Shown here in pieces: positions 17,080 through 24,742 of a DNA stretch of 64,000 nt. The position numbers and the translations under genes are program-made. The notes under the pieces are model-generated. The model did not search any database and was not told the origin of the DNA. It saw only the letters and a list, made by a program, of their open reading frames with translations. How positions within the stretch are numbered: position 1 is the first letter of the stretch; every line of letters starts with the position of its first letter. Source of the DNA: Natrinema hispanicum (lineage in GTDB: Archaea; Halobacteriota; Halobacteria; Halobacteriales; Natrialbaceae). Location of the stretch: positions 1 to 64,000 of the forward strand of contig NZ_SHMP01000011.1 of assembly GCF_004217335.1 (NCBI RefSeq). The letters run 5' to 3'.

Positions 17080-17120
17080 TCCGGCGCGAGTGCGCCGGCA
17101 CCCATCACCGGCGCACAAAC
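17080..17120 (-). promoter_or_regulatory. Shared leader hairpin (site 5), two alternative stems
   Basis: Minus strand: TTTGT, stem GCGCCGG/CCGGCGC (17108-17114 with 17092-17098), loop TGATGGGTG. The second arm can instead pair with GCGCCGG at 17081-17087 across a 4-base loop, so two stable structures exclude each other. The ATG is 13 bases beyond the third arm. Confidence 0.65.
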
Positions 17121-17340
17121 AACTCCTGCGGATGGGGTGCTCTGGCGTCTAAGTACGGCTACCTCGACTCTCCGTACCAGGTTGGAGACGTCTACGAGTT
17201 CGTCCATGGTGTTGGACTCGTCCTGCTCGAGAAGTTCTCTCCGTAGAGAGAGTCATCGAACTGTTCATACTGTCCATATTGAAGTCTCCTGAATCGACAA
17301 GTACAGGTAGAATAAGTGCCGGAAAAGACTACGTGTAAAG

Positions 17341-17574
17341 TCACCTACTATCAATGACAGCGAGCACAGTATTTCCTATCAGGACTGTCGCTCCTGCAAA
17401 TAGGCTCGCAATCAGTACCACTCCCAGTTCGGAAGAAAATAGGTGACCACCAAATAACCAGCCGAGAAGAACACCGATAGCCGCAAAAATTGGCGACCCA
17501 AAAATAACATACCATTTATTGTTCCATGCCGATAAGTCAGTCCGAAATATTCTGGCTTTCAACGAGGCATCCAT
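17341..17574 (-). CDS. 77-residue two-helix membrane protein
   Basis: A short protein starting MDASLKARIFRTDLSAWNNK with two hydrophobic segments at about residues 22-44 and 49-71 (VIFGSPIFAAIGVLLGWLFG and GVVLIASLFAGATVLIGNTV). No signal peptide or catalytic residue is visible. Small two-helix proteins can be holin-like or membrane adaptors, but nothing here distinguishes these. It is separated from its neighbours by more than 150 bases on both sides and is divergent from the 17735 gene. Confidence 0.5.
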   Translation of the reverse strand: MDASLKARIFRTDLSAWNNKWYVIFGSPIFAAIGVLLGWLFGGHLFSSELGVVLIASLFAGATVLIGNTVLAVIDSR

Positions 17575-17734
17575 ACGAAGATAATTGATGTCAACCTAAA
17601 AATATTTGCTGCATAGTCCGCACATCTACTTACTGGCCAATTCACCGCAGCAGTCGGTGGATCAAACCAGTGAGAGAGTTCTCTGACACCCGTCGAGAAC
17701 AAAGTTTAGTCGAGTTGGCGCGTAACTTCCCCGT

Positions 17735-18706
17735 ATGCCTTTCAGCGTCAGTTGGCACACGCTTCTCGAGCATCTGGATGAGCTGCCGGCGGACGCGACA
17801 CTGATCACACCATTGTCGCACTCCCACATCCACATCACAGATATCCAGGAACACCGCATTATCGTCCAGTTCGACGAGTCCAGCGAGAAGCGCCCGCTCC
17901 AACGCGATCAGTTTGAGACACTCTACCATCAGATACAGACCGCGCACGATGGGTTTGATCTCGACCGGCTCCCGCCAGATGCTGATCCGTTTCCAGCGGT
18001 GTTGAGTGTTCATCCCCGGTTCGAGATCGACGAAGACGCGGGTGTGATCACCGAGACCGACGGACCGACGACGACCCAACTGGCCGACACAGCACACGAA
18101 CCTGATGACGACGACCGCACCGAACCAGACGGTCTGGACGTCTACTCGGATGCCCTGCTCCTAATCGATGCACTCGAGCGCCACGACGTAACTGACCTGC
18201 CTGAGTTGGAGACGGCCACACTGGTGAATCTCTATACGCTGCTGTCGGATGTCCAGCGAGACGCCAACGACTTTCGCCAGGAGGTCGCCGATGTGCTTCT
18301 CTCACGGCTTCATCACGACCGTCCTGTTGCCGGTCAGTACGGCTCCGTCCAGCGCACGAGTCGCCGTAACCGCTCGCTCAAAGATGACGAAGACGTCCTC
18401 TCCATGCTCGAGGCGGAAGGGATTGACCGCGAGCGCGTTATGAGCGTTGATCGCCAGAAGGTCGACGAAGCACTTGAGGTGACGACGCTTACCGAATCCG
18501 ATGTCTACGAGATCGATGAGAGCGAGTACGTTCGCAAGGCGGAGGTTGATGACGACGTCAAGGAGTCGCGCCTTCAGGGCTTGAAGGACCGACTTGCCGC
18601 CAGCGAGGAGACAGAAGCCGAGGAACTGCGACAAGAGATCGAGGCCCTCGAAGAGCGTATCGATGACCTCACGAGCTTCCGGGCAGGGACGGAGGTACAG
18701 GGATGA
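17735..18706 (+). CDS. Acidic plasmid protein with C-terminal coiled coil
   Basis: 323 residues, very acidic. The N-terminal 75 residues (MPFSVSWHTLLEHLDELPAD, then HIHITDIQEHRIIVQF) form a small alpha/beta domain. The central linker is rich in D, E and T. From residue 130 there is a helical domain (LDVYSDALLLIDALERHDVT) and the last 60 residues are a coiled coil (EELRQEIEALEERIDDL). No family was recognised. The TATA-like TTTAGT lies about 25 bases upstream of the ATG. Confidence 0.55.
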   Translation: MPFSVSWHTLLEHLDELPADATLITPLSHSHIHITDIQEHRIIVQFDESSEKRPLQRDQFETLYHQIQTAHDGFDLDRLPPDADPFPAVLSVHPRFEIDEDAGVITETDGPTTTQLADTAHEPDDDDRTEPDGLDVYSDALLLIDALERHDVTDLPELETATLVNLYTLLSDVQRDANDFRQEVADVLLSRLHHDRPVAGQYGSVQRTSRRNRSLKDDEDVLSMLEAEGIDRERVMSVDRQKVDEALEVTTLTESDVYEIDESEYVRKAEVDDDVKESRLQGLKDRLAASEETEAEELRQEIEALEERIDDLTSFRAGTEVQG

Positions 18707-18797
18707 CTGGTGACAGCTTTTGTGGCATCACGTACAGAGCAAGGAATCAGCAGGCTTCCTCCCGGTCGTCCTGCAAGCTGACACTGGCAGTGTCGAG

Positions 18798-19025
18798 TTA
18801 GTCATCGTCGTCCTGCGAGCGGAGTTCGATAGCCCGCTTCTCGAGTTGGCGGAGGATCGGGACACGTTGTTGGTGTTGGTTTTCGTAGGCGATGCAGGCT
18901 CGCAGCGTCTCCATATCGTTGATCGTCGCGATGCTGGCGTTGATGAGTCGTGTGTTTGGTGCCTCGAGCCGCTGGGCTGGTGAGAGGTTGCTCGAGTTTC
19001 GAGGTTGCTCTGACGTATCGCTCAT
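18798..19025 (-). CDS. 75-residue hypothetical protein
   Basis: A helical, glutamine- and arginine-rich small protein. The core TLRACIAYENQHQQRVPILR near residues 40-60 recalls a recurrent small protein type on haloarchaeal plasmids, function unknown. The N-terminal 20 residues look disordered (MSDTSEQPRNSSNLSPAQ) and the C-terminus is DDDD. The start at 19025 sits 8 bases after leader site 6, which supports it as a genuine and regulated gene. Confidence 0.6.
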   Translation of the reverse strand: MSDTSEQPRNSSNLSPAQRLEAPNTRLINASIATINDMETLRACIAYENQHQQRVPILRQLEKRAIELRSQDDDD

Positions 19026-19033
19026 TGGATGTT

Positions 19034-19062
19034 GCCTCTACCCCTGTTGAGGCACGAAAAAC
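19034..19062 (-). promoter_or_regulatory. Shared leader hairpin (site 6)
   Basis: Minus strand: TTTTTCGT, stem GCCTC/GAGGC (19049-19053 with 19034-19038), loop AACAGGGGTA. The element ends 8 bases before the ATG at 19025; the T-run is about 36 bases upstream of it. Confidence 0.6.
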
Positions 19063-19149
19063 TGCATTGCTCTCTGGTTTTTCCGCAAGTGAGAGATGAC
19101 CACGTGCTACGATAAGTACGGGGGAAGCACCGGTCGTTCGCTGCAGCGG

Positions 19150-19701
19150 TTATACGGTTCGAAGGTCATCTGTCGCCTGTGACTGGATGGCGGCTGCTGC
19201 GACTTCGTCGGCTCTCCTGATGAGTTCCGCTTCGATCGTCGCCGGCTCGACCGGCGTTCGGCTCGTATGGGAGAGCACGATGTGTGCCAGTTCGACTGGC
19301 AGGTCCACTGCTGCAACGACGTAGACTCCGTAGTAGGGATGTCCGAGCAGGTTGTAGACCGGCGTCTCGGCCATCCCGTCGAATTCGGCGAGTTTGCTCA
19401 CGTCGTGGATGAGTGCACCAGCAACCACAGTATCCAATGAGAGCGTGACCTCGCGCCGCTCAAGAAGCGTCTCCGCGAGTGTGACGGCACAGGCAGTTAC
19501 GTCCCGAACGTGGCTTACCAGCCGTTCGTTCTCCAACCCTAACGCACGCTGTATTGGTGGCAGCCACGGTACCTCGGTGAGGTCGTCGATGTCGTTCTCT
19601 TCGATGGCCGTCGCCCACGCACTGGCAACGCCCGCTCGAAGATCGTCGTCTTCGATCACCTCGAGTTCGGGAAACGCGGCTCTGACTACATCCTCGCTCA
19701 T
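19150..19701 (-). CDS. HD-domain phosphohydrolase-like protein
   Basis: 183 residues from the ATG at 19701 (MSEDVVRAAFPELEVIEDDD). The HD pair is in VVAGALIHDVSKLAEFD near residue 105, with an upstream histidine in LVSHVRDVTACAVTLAE and a downstream LGHPYYGVYVV and HIVLSHTS, giving the H...HD...H...D-type metal site of HD hydrolases. These act on nucleotides or phosphodiesters, and the substrate cannot be predicted here. It is the last gene of a probable operon with the zinc-ribbon gene and the 168-residue gene just upstream. The unused upstream frame to 19917 lacks halophile composition. Confidence 0.75.
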   Translation of the reverse strand: MSEDVVRAAFPELEVIEDDDLRAGVASAWATAIEENDIDDLTEVPWLPPIQRALGLENERLVSHVRDVTACAVTLAETLLERREVTLSLDTVVAGALIHDVSKLAEFDGMAETPVYNLLGHPYYGVYVVAAVDLPVELAHIVLSHTSRTPVEPATIEAELIRRADEVAAAAIQSQATDDLRTV

Positions 19702-19781
19702 GTCTCTGCTGTCAGTATTGACCACTAAAAGTACCCGCCGTGCAGTGATGCTCACTTCGCAGCTTGCGCTCTCACCTGCTG

Positions 19782-20147
19782 CTAGCGTTCTGCGCCATAG
19801 ACGATTTTTGAGGGGGCTTCGTAGCCACAGTTGGGACAGTCGAACCATCGTTTGACCTTCGCACCAGTGGCAGATTTCTGGCCGACGATGACATCGTCGT
19901 TCGGACACTCCGGACAAGCGAGTTCGGGAGCTGGACGATCACGAAGTGTATCCCGAAAGCTGGTCGCCTCCTTCGTCTCGAAGCCGCGCGACCACACTGG
20001 ATAGCCGTCGACGAGGATTGCTGCCCGCCACTTGTACGCGTAGGAGTCCGGGGCACGATGCAGGACGGCTTGCGCTCCAGTCTCCGTATTTCGATATGCC
20101 AGCGTGGGTGTTCGACTCTCTCGTGTCCAGTTGGTAATTCGGGGCAT
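19782..20147 (-). CDS. Hypothetical protein with C-terminal zinc ribbon
   Basis: 121 residues. The first 75 are sheet-rich with TGAQAVLHRAPDSYAYKWRA; the last 45 contain CPECPND and CPNCGYEAP, a four-cysteine zinc ribbon of the kind found in small haloarchaeal RNA- or DNA-binding proteins. It starts 6 bases after the stop of the preceding gene (20154), so the two are one transcript. No enzyme motif is seen. Confidence 0.65.
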   Translation of the reverse strand: MPRITNWTRESRTPTLAYRNTETGAQAVLHRAPDSYAYKWRAAILVDGYPVWSRGFETKEATSFRDTLRDRPAPELACPECPNDDVIVGQKSATGAKVKRWFDCPNCGYEAPSKIVYGAER

Positions 20148-20153
20148 GATTAC

Positions 20154-20660
20154 TCAGAAATGGACGTCTGCCGGCACGATCCAGCACGTCTCGCGCTCGT
20201 GCTCGTCAGTCTCCTCGAGGAGGCGATCGAGGTGTCCACGATGGCGGATCCCAGTCGCATGCTGATCATATAGGCAGATCGACGGGCCACGGGAGGCACC
20301 GACCTGTTGGAAGGCGTGCCGAGCGAGGCCCTCATCGCGCATGATCTCATCGTCGCTGCGTTCCTCGAGTGCGGTTTTCACCCGGTCCAGATTTCGTTGG
20401 AACGTTTCCGCCGTAGTCTCCCAGGCTCGCTCGAGGAGTTCTTCGCCTTCGTCGGACGTAACGGGCGCAGCCGTCGGCAGGTCGCCCCACCGTGCTTTTC
20501 CAGCCACTGTCGTCTCCTCTTCGTCGAAGGTAACGTAGTAGTCGAACACTGCACAAGAATCCGGCTCCGCGCCAACCAGTCGGTCGAACACGTTCTTTCC
20601 GGTTGACAGTGCCTCGTCTGCTGTCGATTCCTCTACCAGTGCGTAAACGATCATATGCAT
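20154..20660 (-). CDS. Haloarchaeal plasmid protein, paralogue of the 22718 gene
   Basis: 168 residues (M1 at 20660 or M3 at 20654). The N-terminal MIVYALVEESTADEALSTGK is a small beta-alpha domain, followed by a variable acidic region and a C-terminal block SICLYDQHATGIRHRGHLDR, then LLEETDEHERETCWIVPADV. The C-terminal block aligns by eye with the corresponding part of the 294-residue protein at 22718-23602 (TYLYDEGGSGIRDEQRLATL and TWLVPAI), so they are paralogues that share a domain, one with zinc ribbons and one without. The function is unknown. It is first in an operon with the zinc-ribbon and HD genes and has leader site 7 upstream. Confidence 0.65.
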   Translation of the reverse strand: MHMIVYALVEESTADEALSTGKNVFDRLVGAEPDSCAVFDYYVTFDEEETTVAGKARWGDLPTAAPVTSDEGEELLERAWETTAETFQRNLDRVKTALEERSDDEIMRDEGLARHAFQQVGASRGPSICLYDQHATGIRHRGHLDRLLEETDEHERETCWIVPADVHF

Positions 20661-20714
20661 CTGGGATACCTCACTGTGCCGACGCTCTGGTCAGTACTCG
20701 TCTGTCCTTACTCA

Positions 20715-20748
20715 GTGCGCCGGCAGCCATTATCGGCGCACAAAATCA
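20715..20748 (-). promoter_or_regulatory. Shared leader hairpin (site 7)
   Basis: Minus strand: ATTTTGT, stem GTGCGCCG/CGGCGCAC (20734-20741 with 20715-20722), loop ATAATGGCTGC. The distance to the ATG is about 55 bases. The loop differs from the consensus at two positions. Confidence 0.55.
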
Positions 20749-21019
20749 CGGTGCAACGCGTCTGTCTCATGGAGTAGAGCGATCCGGATCGGTAGTAGCA
20801 TCGACAGTGGTCGTCAGGTCGCTCGACTCGTCGATAGCTTCGAAAAGATTGCGAGTGCCTTCGAAAACTTGCACCCTCAACTCGAGTTGGAGTACTGGTT
20901 GGCATATTATCATAAAAACTCATAAGTGATTTGTTTCAACATCTTTTGGCTGAATCAGCTGGTGAGGATGTGTGTACTGAACATCAAGAGTTATATTAAG
21001 TCGCTTTAATATTCTTCTC
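20749..21019. other. Intergenic stretch with a strong AT-rich promoter region
   Basis: No gene is seen. The last 80 bases are AT-rich (TTATATTAAG and TTTAATATTC close to the ATG at 21020), which suggests the plus-strand promoter. Confidence 0.4.
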
Positions 21020-21685
21020 ATGAATTATGTGCGTGGATTGTATGTTGTAACAATTTTTAGTGTTTTTCTTATAGGCATTGGATTAATTCTCAACCCATTT
21101 TATCTCCATCCAGATGGTGGTGGGACTAAGCGAACATATCATGTTGAACAGATTGAAAACAAGTCAATGGCGAATCAAGCGTTCGGCCTCTCGGAGAAGA
21201 TCTTGGACTGTCCTGGTAACAGACCATGTGTATTAGAGGAACAGATTCTTGAAGAGGATTCTGTAGAATCTACTGTTCCCGTATATAATGATGATCCACC
21301 GTGGTACTCCGTTGTTAGGACTGCAAATGGAACCTATATTCCCAAACAAAGTGCTGAAAACAATACGACTATACTTACACTTGAGGAGGTGAGTGCGATG
21401 ACGGCAGTTGAGCAGCTCGCTGTCCCTGCAGGTGAACAACCGGAAGAGACTCAGAAAGCCATCGAAACTGGATCGGTCACAGTCTACGGCGAGGTGATTG
21501 AGCTGTTCGAACGGCACGAGGTTCTCGAATATGAGGGTGACTACTATATGCACAAAAAGTACGAAGGAGTAGGTAGCCACTGGACCGCAGATGGTGGCCT
21601 CGCCATAGCCAGAGCCATCCTCTTTCTGATCGGTAGTGGATTAGTCGCCGCTTCTGGCTGGCACTTCCGGAGCCTATACGACTAA
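21020..21685 (+). CDS. Membrane protein with extracellular loop
   Basis: 221 residues with a hydrophobic segment at about 8-28 (VTIFSVFLIGIGLILNPFYL) and another at about 195-213 (AILFLIGSGLVAASGWHF). Between them is an acidic soluble region with two cysteines (ILDCPGNRPC) and repeated strand segments, which most likely faces outside. This two-TM, large-loop plan occurs in haloarchaeal proteins of unknown function (DUF7979-like). Codon use is AT-rich in the first half. It is transcribed alone. Confidence 0.55.
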   Translation: MNYVRGLYVVTIFSVFLIGIGLILNPFYLHPDGGGTKRTYHVEQIENKSMANQAFGLSEKILDCPGNRPCVLEEQILEEDSVESTVPVYNDDPPWYSVVRTANGTYIPKQSAENNTTILTLEEVSAMTAVEQLAVPAGEQPEETQKAIETGSVTVYGEVIELFERHEVLEYEGDYYMHKKYEGVGSHWTADGGLAIARAILFLIGSGLVAASGWHFRSLYD

Positions 21686-21778
21686 CAGAGATTGGCTACC
21701 GATCGGTCACGATCTACCTTCACTGACTGTTCACTACAGCGTCAAATGGATCCGTGACCGATTCTATGCCCCGCTCGG

Positions 21779-21967
21779 TTAGGAGTTACTGTGGATATCA
21801 GTAGGTTCACTACGGTCTGGTCGAGTGAGAAGACTCACTTCCTCCAAGAGCGCCGTTGCTGTCTCGATTCGTTCTCTGTCTGCGTCAGTCAGCTGATCGC
21901 CCTCGAGATCATTGAGTTGACTGAGTGCACGATGCAGTCTGTATCCTGGTGTGTTGCGTGGATCCAT
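21779..21967 (-). CDS. 62-residue helical protein, duplicated at 28964
   Basis: Starts at the ATG at 21967 (MDPRNTPGYRLHRALSQLND), just after leader site 8. The whole protein aligns without gaps to the one at 28964-29152: the DADRERIETA and LLEEVSLLT segments are almost identical. It is likely a helical hairpin with an acidic tail. No function is known. The longer frame to 22060 would read through the hairpin and is not haloarchaeal in composition. Confidence 0.65.
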   Translation of the reverse strand: MDPRNTPGYRLHRALSQLNDLEGDQLTDADRERIETATALLEEVSLLTRPDRSEPTDIHSNS

Positions 21968-21971
21968 TGGA

Positions 21972-22002
21972 TGCGCTTCAGCCGATCGCGGCGCAGATAA
22001 AC
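21972..22002 (-). promoter_or_regulatory. Shared leader hairpin (site 8)
   Basis: Minus strand: ATTATATCATG followed by TTTATC, then stem TGCGC/GCGCA (21991-21995 with 21972-21976) with loop CGCGATCGGCTGAA. It ends 4 bases before the ATG at 21967. A TATA-like element is visible here upstream of the T-rich box. Confidence 0.5.
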
Positions 22003-22088
22003 ATGATATAATAGGTATAGTTGATTTTCCTGCACCCCAACATCTCTTGACTGATGTCAACTGACGGTGTTCCTTGAACTCCGCCGCC

Positions 22089-22526
22089 TCAACTATTTCT
22101 CACAGTAGTCGATTGGTCATGTTGGTTACCAGCCAGCCAACGCCCAACCCGTACTCCCACTTCACCGATGAGCGCTGAAATTCCGAATCCAAGGACTGCA
22201 AACACAATCGTGGCACCGATCGCGCTCGCCACAAACCATACTGGGCCGGCCAAGCGGAATGTGGTTGTAAGAAGATCGAAAACAACCCAGAATACTGGAA
22301 GTCCGCCAACAATCCCGACCCGAACCCCAACTCCACTAATTTCACCGTTCACACGCCCGATCAGATAGCCGGCAAGAATACCACCGAAAAACACCGCTCC
22401 AAGCGAGAGTTCGGATCCTGTTTGCCAGTAACTGAAGGTGGTGAATGGAAGAGAGCACAACCCACCGATGAGAGCGTACTTCCATTGGGTCATTCCGGGC
22501 TGTAGAGGAGGACCAGCTTCAGGCAT
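22089..22526 (-). CDS. DUF5518-like membrane protein
   Basis: 145 residues with four hydrophobic segments (near residues 18-36, 42-58, 66-92 and 98-122). The glycine-rich GAVFFGGILAGYLIGR, GVRVGIVGGLPVFWVVFDLL and ATIVFAVLGFGISALIGEVG stretches match the DUF5518 family of haloarchaeal membrane proteins, whose function is unknown. It lies between the two halves of a duplicated pair (21779 and 22718) and on the same strand. No leader hairpin precedes it. Confidence 0.65.
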   Translation of the reverse strand: MPEAGPPLQPGMTQWKYALIGGLCSLPFTTFSYWQTGSELSLGAVFFGGILAGYLIGRVNGEISGVGVRVGIVGGLPVFWVVFDLLTTTFRLAGPVWFVASAIGATIVFAVLGFGISALIGEVGVRVGRWLAGNQHDQSTTVRNS

Positions 22527-22659
22527 AGTATTTCAATCAATGATTGGTGTTGCAAGATTATAATAACTTTCCTTACAGAATATGCTATTGTGCCACCCTT
22601 TGTCGCGTCTCTCTGCAAACAAGACACACCCTGTACTTACCGCTATTTTCACCCCTAGA

Positions 22660-22697
22660 TCTGAATAAAGAAACAGTGCTACTATCTACTGCTAAGT
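22660..22697 (+). repeat. TGAATAAAGAAAC repeat, copy 1
   Basis: Reads CTGAATAAAGAAACAGTGCT followed by ACTATCTACTGCTAAG. It matches copies at 24153-24190 (opposite strand) and 24919-24957. It sits at the 3' end of the 294-residue gene. Confidence 0.5.
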
Positions 22698-22717
22698 GAT
22701 CATGTTCCACATCTCAT

Positions 22718-23602
22718 TCACTCTGGGCTCGACCCATAGCGCGGCGTCCCGCAGACCTGGCACTCCCAGATTGCGTGGCCGGTCCAAGTTTCGTCAGGAA
22801 CTGATTCATGATCGCTGAATCGATGATCGGTTGTGCGTCCGCACTGGTGACACTCGAGGCGTTCTTTGGTCGGAATGCCACTGTCTTGATGCTCAGGTTC
22901 ACGTTCTTTAGGTGCCTGCTGGAGGGCAATTGCAGGAACTAGCCACGTATCATCACCGGCGTTGTCGAGCAGCGTCGCAAGTCGCTGCTCATCGCGAATG
23001 CCGGATCCACCCTCGTCGTAGAGATAGGTTGTTGGTTCGCAGTCGCTATCCACCGCTGATTGGTCAGTCCACGCTGTTCGATCGTGGGCCGCTGCGAGAA
23101 GTTGCTCACCGCCAGTGGACGTAATCTGTGCTGCAGCAGGAAGCACGGGCCACCGATCGGTCAATTGGGCTGCAGGCTCGTCCTCGAGATCGTAGATGAT
23201 CGTGCAGTCGTCGACCGTTGATTCCGTCGCACTGGAGGCAAGGAGTGTCGCGGCGGCCGCGCCTTTCGCGACGGCACCGTAGAACGTAGACGACTCGACA
23301 AGCATGTGAACGACGCCAAGCAGTGTCCACTCTGTTGCTGGTGCGTCTGTCTCAGAAGAGGAGTCCCCGAGATGGTTGGTGAGACAGAACAAGCATTTGG
23401 TCTGATCAGCAGGAATCGGTGAGCCACAGGAGCGACACTCGGTATCCGTTTCCGTTGGAGTGTCCGGATATCCAGTCGTCGCCGTCGCAATTCGCTGTCG
23501 ATTCGGCTCACCCTCAGTACACTCTCTGAGTCTCTCATCTGGGATATGCGACGCTTCGCCGGTCGGACGAAGCTCCTCGAAGTCAGAATCTCGATCAGTC
23601 AT
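22718..23602 (-). CDS. Two-zinc-ribbon protein, paralogue of 20154 and of the 29.3 kb remnant
   Basis: 294 residues. An N-terminal zinc site (CRSCGSPIPADQTKCLFC) near residue 58 and a C-terminal one (CHQCGRTTDHRF, then CQVCG) near residues 258-288 flank a central alpha/beta domain (TLLGVVHMLVESSTFYGAVA, DEPAAQLTDRWPV, TTYLYDEGGSGIRDEQRL, DTWLVPAIAL). The middle resembles the 168-residue protein at 20154, and a broken copy lies at 29320-29670. An adaptor or nucleic-acid-binding role is an inference from the zinc ribbons. It is transcribed alone. Confidence 0.65.
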   Translation of the reverse strand: MTDRDSDFEELRPTGEASHIPDERLRECTEGEPNRQRIATATTGYPDTPTETDTECRSCGSPIPADQTKCLFCLTNHLGDSSSETDAPATEWTLLGVVHMLVESSTFYGAVAKGAAAATLLASSATESTVDDCTIIYDLEDEPAAQLTDRWPVLPAAAQITSTGGEQLLAAAHDRTAWTDQSAVDSDCEPTTYLYDEGGSGIRDEQRLATLLDNAGDDTWLVPAIALQQAPKEREPEHQDSGIPTKERLECHQCGRTTDHRFSDHESVPDETWTGHAIWECQVCGTPRYGSSPE

Positions 23603-23687
23603 TAGTGGGTAGTGGGTTGTATTTCCTCACGTCTTGATCAGGTTCCAGTCCGGTAGAGAAGATCTTGGGAATAAGTTCACTTGGACG

Positions 23688-23825
23688 CTATTGCTGGCGA
23701 AGTCCTGCTTCTCGAGCTTCACGGTTGCTGGCACAGTGGATACATGCTGGCAGATCACCATCAACGGCGAAAACCCGGAAATAGTTCTCTGTGACATGAG
23801 AGCCACAGCCATCACATTCTGGCAT
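23688..23825 (-). CDS. 45-residue CxxC zinc-finger protein
   Basis: ATG at 23825 (MPECDGCGSHVTENYFRVFA) to TAG at 23688. Two cysteine pairs, CDGC and CIHC, 24 residues apart, form one zinc site. This is the classic very small haloarchaeal zinc-finger type (DUF7563-like), many of which are regulators of unknown targets. It is too short for most gene finders; a non-coding-like frame on the same strand overlaps it and was rejected. The start follows AT-rich sequence (AATGCCAGAA region) that could hold a promoter. Confidence 0.65.
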   Translation of the reverse strand: MPECDGCGSHVTENYFRVFAVDGDLPACIHCASNREAREAGLRQQ

Positions 23826-23900
23826 TATCCAAATCTATGTTGTTACTCCAGCAAATATCTTGTTGCAATACTTGTGTAGTTTTTCTAAATAGCATTCTAT

Positions 23901-24086
23901 CTAAGTGGGATTGACTCTTTTCTGGGCCAGGTATTGTTGCGGTTCGAGAAGGAGTCCACAGTCCTCACAACGAGTTTCGACTGCGTTGGTGGTGACTCGG
24001 CCATTGCATTTGGGACACGGACTGGCGCTCAAGTCGGGCTGAACGTCTTCGTCGAATGTTGTCTCGTAAATCTCTCTAAAAGTCAT
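23901..24086 (-). CDS. Orphan TFIIB-type zinc ribbon protein
   Basis: 61 residues from the ATG at 24086 (MTFREIYETTFDEDVQPDLS). CPKCNGRV followed by CEDCGLLL is the N-terminal zinc ribbon of transcription factor B, and the leading helix also resembles TFB. The cyclin repeats are absent, so it cannot function as a complete TFB; it could compete for RNA polymerase contacts or be a remnant. A broken TFB core without its zinc ribbon lies at 30.8-31.4 kb on the same strand, but the two are 7 kb apart. Leader site 9 precedes it, which argues that it is an expressed gene. Confidence 0.65.
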   Translation of the reverse strand: MTFREIYETTFDEDVQPDLSASPCPKCNGRVTTNAVETRCEDCGLLLEPQQYLAQKRVNPT

Positions 24087-24096
24087 GGTGTTCACG

Positions 24097-24150
24097 AGGG
24101 GCAATGAGCAACTCCGACTGCCCCTCACCTCACTCGTGGGGCAGAGAAAC
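24097..24150 (-). promoter_or_regulatory. Shared leader hairpin (site 9), three arms
   Basis: Minus strand: GTTTCT, stem CTGCCCC/GGGGCAG (24138-24144 with 24118-24124), loop ACGAGTGAGGTGA. A third arm GCCCCT (24097-24102) can pair with the GGGGC of the second arm. It lies upstream of the TFIIB-type zinc ribbon gene. Confidence 0.6.
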
Positions 24151-24152
24151 CG

Positions 24153-24190
24153 CTCTATCAGAAGACAGTAGCAGAGTTTCTTTATTCAGG
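24153..24190 (-). repeat. TGAATAAAGAAAC repeat, copy 2
   Basis: On the minus strand it reads CCTGAATAAAGAAACTCTGC then TACTGTCTTCTGATAG. It is located immediately upstream of leader site 9. See copy 1 for the alignment. Confidence 0.5.
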
Positions 24191-24291
24191 GTTCTTTGTG
24201 AAACTCGCGGTCAGTACAGGACAAGGAGTGAACGGTATCAGCAACGCCTTCGTGAGTAAATGAATGCCAGTTGCGGACACATCGACTGGGA

Positions 24292-24591
24292 TTAGCGGTT
24301 ACCAACTTGGTCGCGTCCACCACCAATTCCATCACCACCACCTCTGCCACCAACACTTCTGCCACCATCTTCTATAGCATCTGCACGCGCTCTGAGTCGG
24401 GCGGCGCGTGCTTCTAAGCGTTCGGCAGTGCGGTCGAGTGCAGCGGCTTTACGCGTGTTCCCCGGAGGGCAGTCAGCGGCGGCTGCGGTGCCAGTGCCGA
24501 GGCCAGTTCCGGCGAGGGCTCCGATGCCGACGAGTTTCAGCACGCGACGGCGCGACCGGCGAGGGTCTGCTGTGGTTGATTCTGAGTTCAT
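24292..24591 (-). CDS. Tat-exported small glycine-rich protein
   Basis: 99 residues from the ATG at 24591. The signal RRSRRRVLKLVGIGALAG with a following AAAA-type cleavage region is a Tat signal peptide. The mature part, about 60 residues, has one amphipathic helix (LDRTAERLEARAARLRARAD) and a glycine/arginine-rich tail (GGRSVGGRGGGDGIGGGRDQ). It follows a 48-residue gene by 4 bases and shares a similar helix with it. Exported short peptides of this kind can be bacteriocin-like (halocins) or surface proteins; that is inference and there is no homology evidence. Confidence 0.6.
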   Translation of the reverse strand: MNSESTTADPRRSRRRVLKLVGIGALAGTGLGTGTAAAADCPPGNTRKAAALDRTAERLEARAARLRARADAIEDGGRSVGGRGGGDGIGGGRDQVGNR

Positions 24592-24595
24592 GGTA

Positions 24596-24742
24596 TCACT
24601 GTTGGTTGTTTCCACCGGGACCGCCGTTTCCGTTATCGTCGCAGTCGCGGAGTGCATCTGCTTGCGCACGTTTGCGTTGTGCGAGGGCGTCGAGTCGGTC
24701 TGCCTGTTCTCGGAGTCGGTTGGCTGCGTTGGTTCGGGCCAT
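24596..24742 (-). CDS. 48-residue non-exported partner of the Tat peptide gene
   Basis: ATG at 24742 (MARTNAANRLREQADRLDAL) to TGA at 24596-24598, 4 bases before the next start. The helix resembles that of the exported protein downstream (EQADRLDALAQRKRAQADAL versus ERLEARAARLRARADA), with an equally glycine-rich tail (DCDDNGNGGPGGNNQQ), but there is no signal peptide. It is likely co-transcribed. An immunity or chaperone role for the exported product is speculation. Confidence 0.45.
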   Translation of the reverse strand: MARTNAANRLREQADRLDALAQRKRAQADALRDCDDNGNGGPGGNNQQ

